Assembly: GCA_002358875.1 (NCBI GenBank)
Contig: DEPS01000041.1
Coordinates: 22,756-43,304, forward strand
Length of the DNA: 20,549 nucleotides
Direction: 5' to 3'
Source: Lachnospiraceae bacterium UBA3386
GTDB taxonomy: Bacteria > Bacillota > Clostridia > Lachnospirales > Lachnospiraceae
Shown in pieces: positions 17,668 through 20,549 of this stretch. How positions within the stretch are numbered: position 1 is the first letter of the stretch; every line of letters begins with the position of its first letter. Both the position numbers and the translations under genes were made by a program. A model generated the notes under the pieces. It was not told the DNA's origin and made no database searches. It saw nothing but the letters and a program-made list of their open reading frames with translations.

Positions 17668-19233
17668 TTATTCCATGATCGGCTGCTCAAACCGGTTCTT
17701 TCCGCCGGCAGGCGGCACCATGGTCGGATACCTGCCCCCGAAACAGGCAGTACAGAGGCCGCAGCCGCCTCCTGCAGAGATCTCTTCCAGACCGGTCCCG
17801 CCAGCGCCTGTCTCTATGCCGGTTCCGACTGTGCCGGCTTCCGCCGCGCCGATCCCGCCAACTGTGATCCCTGTGCTGATCCCTGTGCTGATCCCTTGGC
17901 TTTTCCCGGCTGTGTTCGTATGTAAGGGGAGCCTGCAGGCATCCTCTATGGAAAGATATCCCAAAGAATCCGCGCCGATCAGGGCCGCGGTTTCCTCCAC
18001 CGTGTGGCTGGCGGCGATCAGGTTCTCCTCCGAATCGATATCCGTCCCGTAATAACAAGGGTGCAGAAAAGGCGGAGCGGAGACCCTCATATGGACTTCT
18101 TTCGCTCCGGCATCCCGCACCAGGCGGATAAGCTGCGCCGAGGTCGTTCCCCGAACGATCGAATCATCGATCAGGACTACCCGCCTTCCCTCCACAACAT
18201 GCCGGATGGGATTCAGCTTGAGACGGACCATCCGCTCCCGCTGCTCCTGGGACGGCGCAATGAAAGTACGCCCTATATACTTATTCTTGACAAGCCCCAG
18301 ATCATAGGGGATCCCCGACTCCTCCGCAAATCCTACTGCCGCGTCCAAGCCGGAGTCCGGCACGCCGATGACCACATCAGCCTCCGCCGGATGCGCTTTT
18401 GCCAGGAAGGCGCCCGCCCGTCTGCGGGCCTCATGCACCGGACACCCGTCTATCACTGAGTCCGGCCTGGCAAAATAGATGTACTCAAAGACACAGAGCG
18501 TCCGTTCTTTTTTCCCGCAGTGGCTTCTGACAGACCGTATACCTTCCCGGCCGATGACCACGATCTCCCCCGGTTCCAGATCGCGCTCAAGGCGCGCCCC
18601 GACCGCATCCAGCGCACAGCTCTCCGAGGCGGCGACGATTCTGCCATCCGGAAGACGTCCGATACACAGAGGCCGGAATCCGTGAGGATCCCTTGCGGCG
18701 ATCAGCTTTGCAGGCGACATCAGGACGAGCGAGTAGGCACCGTCGATCACATCCATGGTCCTCTCCAGCGCCTCTTCGATCGAGCTGCAGTGAAGACGCT
18801 CCCTGGTAACGAGATAGGAAATGACCTCCGTGTCACTGGTCGTATGAAAAATGCATCCCTCCAGCTCCAGTTTCTCCCTCAGCTGTCCTGAATTGACCAG
18901 GTTCCCGTTGTGACACAGAGCCATGCTCCCCTTTCTGTGCTGGACGACCACCGGCTGGGCATTCCTGCGGTCCGGACTGCCGCTCGTGGAATAGCGGACA
19001 TGTCCCACTGCAATGTTCCCCTGGCCAAGACGCCGCAGGGTCTCCTCCGAAAACACCTCGCTGACCAGCCCGACATCCTTGTGGTGGCGGAACACCCCCC
19101 TCTCGCTGACCGCAATCCCTGCTGCCTCCTGTCCCCTGTGCTGCAGCGAAAAAAGTCCCGCATAGACACTGTGCGCAACCGGTCCGCTTTGCGGCTGCCA
19201 GATCCCGAACACACCGCACTCCTCATGAATCAT
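17668..19233 (-). CDS. purF: Amidophosphoribosyltransferase, PurF (Fe-S type)
   Basis: PurF catalyses the first committed step of purine synthesis, making 5-phosphoribosylamine from PRPP and glutamine. The product is 521 aa. Starting at the ATG at 19231-19233 (MIHEECGVFGIW), the glutaminase nucleophile is Cys6, freed by removal of a short propeptide; GGAG lies seven bases upstream. A TTG 17 codons earlier is less likely. The PRPP loop is VVLIDDSIVRGTTSAQLI. Fe-S ligands of the Bacillus type are visible in TLCVFEYIYFARPD, FLHPCYYGTD and the C-terminal CTACFGGRYP (Cys494, Cys497). About 45 residues of Gly/Thr/Ile/Glu-rich repeats (~440-490) separate the last two ligands from the rest, against about 476 aa in B. 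subtilis. The leader carries the GCAAAGGCGC hairpin but not the 17-bp operator. Confidence 0.95.
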   Translation of the reverse strand: MIHEECGVFGIWQPQSGPVAHSVYAGLFSLQHRGQEAAGIAVSERGVFRHHKDVGLVSEVFSEETLRRLGQGNIAVGHVRYSTSGSPDRRNAQPVVVQHRKGSMALCHNGNLVNSGQLREKLELEGCIFHTTSDTEVISYLVTRERLHCSSIEEALERTMDVIDGAYSLVLMSPAKLIAARDPHGFRPLCIGRLPDGRIVAASESCALDAVGARLERDLEPGEIVVIGREGIRSVRSHCGKKERTLCVFEYIYFARPDSVIDGCPVHEARRRAGAFLAKAHPAEADVVIGVPDSGLDAAVGFAEESGIPYDLGLVKNKYIGRTFIAPSQEQRERMVRLKLNPIRHVVEGRRVVLIDDSIVRGTTSAQLIRLVRDAGAKEVHMRVSAPPFLHPCYYGTDIDSEENLIAASHTVEETAALIGADSLGYLSIEDACRLPLHTNTAGKSQGISTGISTGITVGGIGAAEAGTVGTGIETGAGGTGLEEISAGGGCGLCTACFGGRYPTMVPPAGGKNRFEQPIME

Positions 19234-19341
19234 CTGCCTTCTCCTCTCCTGATCAAAGATGCGCTTTTCCTTCCTCCCGGCCAAAGTCCGGCCTAAAGCC
19301 TGCTCTGATCCGGGTTCCGATCCGCGTCTTCGTTTTTCCCG

Positions 19342-19390
19342 AAAAAAGGCGCCCCGGGAGACCTTTTTTTGTCTTCCGGAGCGCCTTTGC
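19342..19390 (-). promoter_or_regulatory. purF leader hairpin, attenuator-like (GCAAAGGCGC family)
   Basis: In transcript sense GCAAAGGCGCTCCGGAAGAC pairs with GGTCTCCCGGGGCGCC, followed by TTTTTTCGGG. It starts 11 nt below the -10 box. The inner stem differs entirely from those of gltB and glnA, while GCAAAGGCGCT is identical. Confidence 0.72.
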
Positions 19391-19400
19391 TTCCATTTTT

Positions 19401-19428
19401 ATTATACATTCCTGCGCCCGAGTGTCAA
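19401..19428 (-). promoter_or_regulatory. purF promoter
   Basis: Perfect TTGACA (19423-19428) and TATAAT (19401-19406) boxes have 16-bp spacing. No TTGTATACAA palindrome lies upstream. The promoter lies just past the stop codon of the macro-domain gene, with no obvious terminator between them. Confidence 0.87.
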
Positions 19429-19456
19429 CGCAGGTATTTTAATTGTTTTTTGCCAA

Positions 19457-19984
19457 TCAAAGCGCCGCCAGGGCTGCATCATAGGCCGCTTTGGTCCTGC
19501 TGTCAAAGAGCACCCACAGGATCTCCTCAAACGCGTCCGGATGCTCCGTCACAAAGCTGCAGACAGTGCGGACCGCGATCCCGGCCGCCTGTTCCAGCGG
19601 ATAGGAGTAAACCCCGGTGGAGATCGAAGGAAAGGCGATCGTGCGGATCCCCCGGTCCAAAGCGATCCGAAGCGAATTTTTATAGCAGCCCGCCAGAAGC
19701 TCCGCCTCCCCATACCTGCCTCCGGACCAGACCGGTCCCACCGTATGGATCACATATTCACAGGGAAGGTTGTATGCCCCGGTAATCTTCGCCTCTCCGG
19801 TCTTGCATCCGTTCAACGTCCGGCACTCCTCCAGCAGCTTCCTGCCGGCAGCCCTGTGAATGGCCCCGTCAACACCTCCGCCCCCAAGGAGCGACGTATT
19901 GGCTGCATTTACGATCGCAGTGACGGAATGGTCTCTTGTAATATCTCCTAAAACTGTACGGATCACTGTATTTCCAATCTTCAT
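19457..19984 (-). CDS. Macro-domain protein (ADP-ribose / O-acetyl-ADP-ribose deacetylase type)
   Basis: Macro domains of the MacroD/YmdB type hydrolyse O-acetyl-ADP-ribose or remove ADP-ribose from proteins. The product is a stand-alone 175-aa domain. The motif AIVNAANTSLLGGGGVDGAI (residues 23-42) supplies the ADP-ribose pocket Asn residues and glycine loop, and SISTGVYSYP (120-129) is the phosphate-binding loop. YVIHTVGPVW is also typical. The start at 19982-19984 (MKIGNTVIRT) has GGGAGG five bases upstream; a start 15 codons earlier lacks such a site. It sits between carB and purF with its own extended -10 promoter. The link to nucleotide synthesis may be positional only. Confidence 0.93.
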   Translation of the reverse strand: MKIGNTVIRTVLGDITRDHSVTAIVNAANTSLLGGGGVDGAIHRAAGRKLLEECRTLNGCKTGEAKITGAYNLPCEYVIHTVGPVWSGGRYGEAELLAGCYKNSLRIALDRGIRTIAFPSISTGVYSYPLEQAAGIAVRTVCSFVTEHPDAFEEILWVLFDSRTKAAYDAALAAL

Positions 19985-20112
19985 AAAAACCTCCCTGGTC
20001 TTCTGCATAAGACATATAAAACCGCGCACAATAAATCATATAGACCGTGTGCCACAGCACACTCCTGCATCTAAGCCTGCTATTCACAGTCCGCGGGACC
20101 CTCTTTTCTGTT

Positions 20113-20121
20113 ATTATAACA
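20113..20121 (-). promoter_or_regulatory. Extended -10 promoter of the macro-domain gene
   Basis: TGTTATAAT, an extended -10 (TGnTATAAT), has no good -35 box upstream. A start near 20106 leaves a leader of about 120 nt that includes a perfect GTGTGC/GCACAC hairpin (20047-20062) without a U tract. The rest of the 19985-20366 gap holds only the structured element after carB. Confidence 0.6.
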
Positions 20122-20267
20122 TTTCCCGCCTTGGTGTGCACGGAGCATGACAAACCGCCGTCCTCCTCATTAACAGGGTTGTTTTTTATTTAAATTCACA
20201 AAAAAGCGTCTCAATTTTCGCAGCATTTCGTTCAGTGACCGGAAATATACCTCCCGCAGGCCCAACA

Positions 20268-20355
20268 AAAAATCCCCATATTGCAGAGAAGGCTCATTTC
20301 CGTCCGCGCCGTACAGGGCGTAACCAAAAAGCCGGCAGTCATCTGCAATATGGGG
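20268..20355 (-). terminator. Large structured terminator or small RNA after carB
   Basis: In carB sense, CCCCATATTGCAGA pairs perfectly over 14 bp with TCTGCAATATGGGG, and ATTTTTTG follows. The 54-nt apical region can fold again: AGCC/GGCT encloses CGCC-CTGTAC-GGCG. The outer stem begins about 12 nt after the carB stop codon, so it most likely ends that transcript, but the elaborate head is unusual for a simple terminator. Confidence 0.7.
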
Positions 20356-20366
20356 GTGGTCCTTTC

Positions 20367-20549
20367 TCAGGCTCCGTCGATCGTCGAAATGCCGACCGTC
20401 AGCTCCTCAAGGACATCCAGAAGCATGCGGACGGTGTCCAGAGAGGTCAGCATGGCGACATTGTGCTGGGCGGCACAGGCGCGGATGAGGACGCCGTCTC
20501 CGTAATGTATGCCCGAAAGGATGGCGCGGGTATTGATCACATAGCTCAC
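20367..20549 (-). CDS. carB: Carbamoyl-phosphate synthase large subunit, 3' end (partial)
   Basis: Only the last ~60 codons are in the window; the gene continues beyond the right edge. The peptide fits the C-terminal MGS-like allosteric domain: YVINTRAILSGIHYGDGVLI, then the conserved LTSLDTVRMLLDVLEELT and a short tail. CarB uses ammonia from glutamine, via CarA, to make carbamoyl phosphate for pyrimidines and arginine. Whether its leader carries the GCAAAGGCGC hairpin cannot be seen here. Confidence 0.85.
   Translation of the reverse strand: MSYVINTRAILSGIHYGDGVLIRACAAQHNVAMLTSLDTVRMLLDVLEELTVGISTIDGA

Noticed and set aside
20167..20355. An open frame through the hairpin after carB
   Set aside because: No ATG, GTG or TTG begins it upstream of its last ~15 codons, and the perfect outer stem with U tract explains the sequence better as RNA.

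Overview
The window is GC-rich chromosomal DNA from an anaerobic Bacillota. A Clostridia of the Lachnospiraceae type is most likely: type III glutamine synthetase, an ammonium channel fused to a PII domain, Bacillus-type Fe-S PurF, GGAGG ribosome binding sites and consensus TTGACA/TATAAT promoters. The species cannot be read from the sequence. Most genes lie on the minus strand and concern ammonium assimilation or glutamine use.

Transcribed right to left, the window holds: the 3' end of carB; a structured terminator-like RNA; a macro-domain protein; purF with a PEP/pyruvate-binding-domain protein 32 nt downstream; an Amt-PII fusion; glnA of the GSIII (glnN) type; an AAA ATPase of unknown role; and the gltB-gltD operon for glutamate synthase. 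Two plus-strand genes, an SRAP/HMCES-like protein and an HTH-Uma2 nuclease-like protein, sit between glnA and amt. They look like an accessory insertion.

The genes form a circuit. Amt brings in ammonium and senses nitrogen through PII, GSIII makes glutamine, GltBD makes glutamate, and PurF and CarB spend glutamine on purines and pyrimidines.

Two shared cis elements run through the set. The first is a 17-bp site, TGTATWWTTGTATACAA, placed 5-7 bp upstream of the -35 box of gltB, glnA and amt but absent at purF. The second is a short 5'-leader hairpin in gltB, glnA, amt and purF. It begins GCAARGGCGC, closes with a GC-rich 3' arm and ends in a U-rich tract, like an attenuator. Its sequence is conserved beyond what pairing needs. 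This pair of elements is the best candidate for an undescribed regulatory system here.

Other oddities: Ala/Gly/Glu/Lys-rich insertions in GltB, GltD, PurF and the PEP-domain protein; an apparently degenerate KaiC-like domain on the PEP-domain protein; an exact 13-bp duplication across the amt stop codon; and several repeat-rich intergenic stretches around the ATPase gene.
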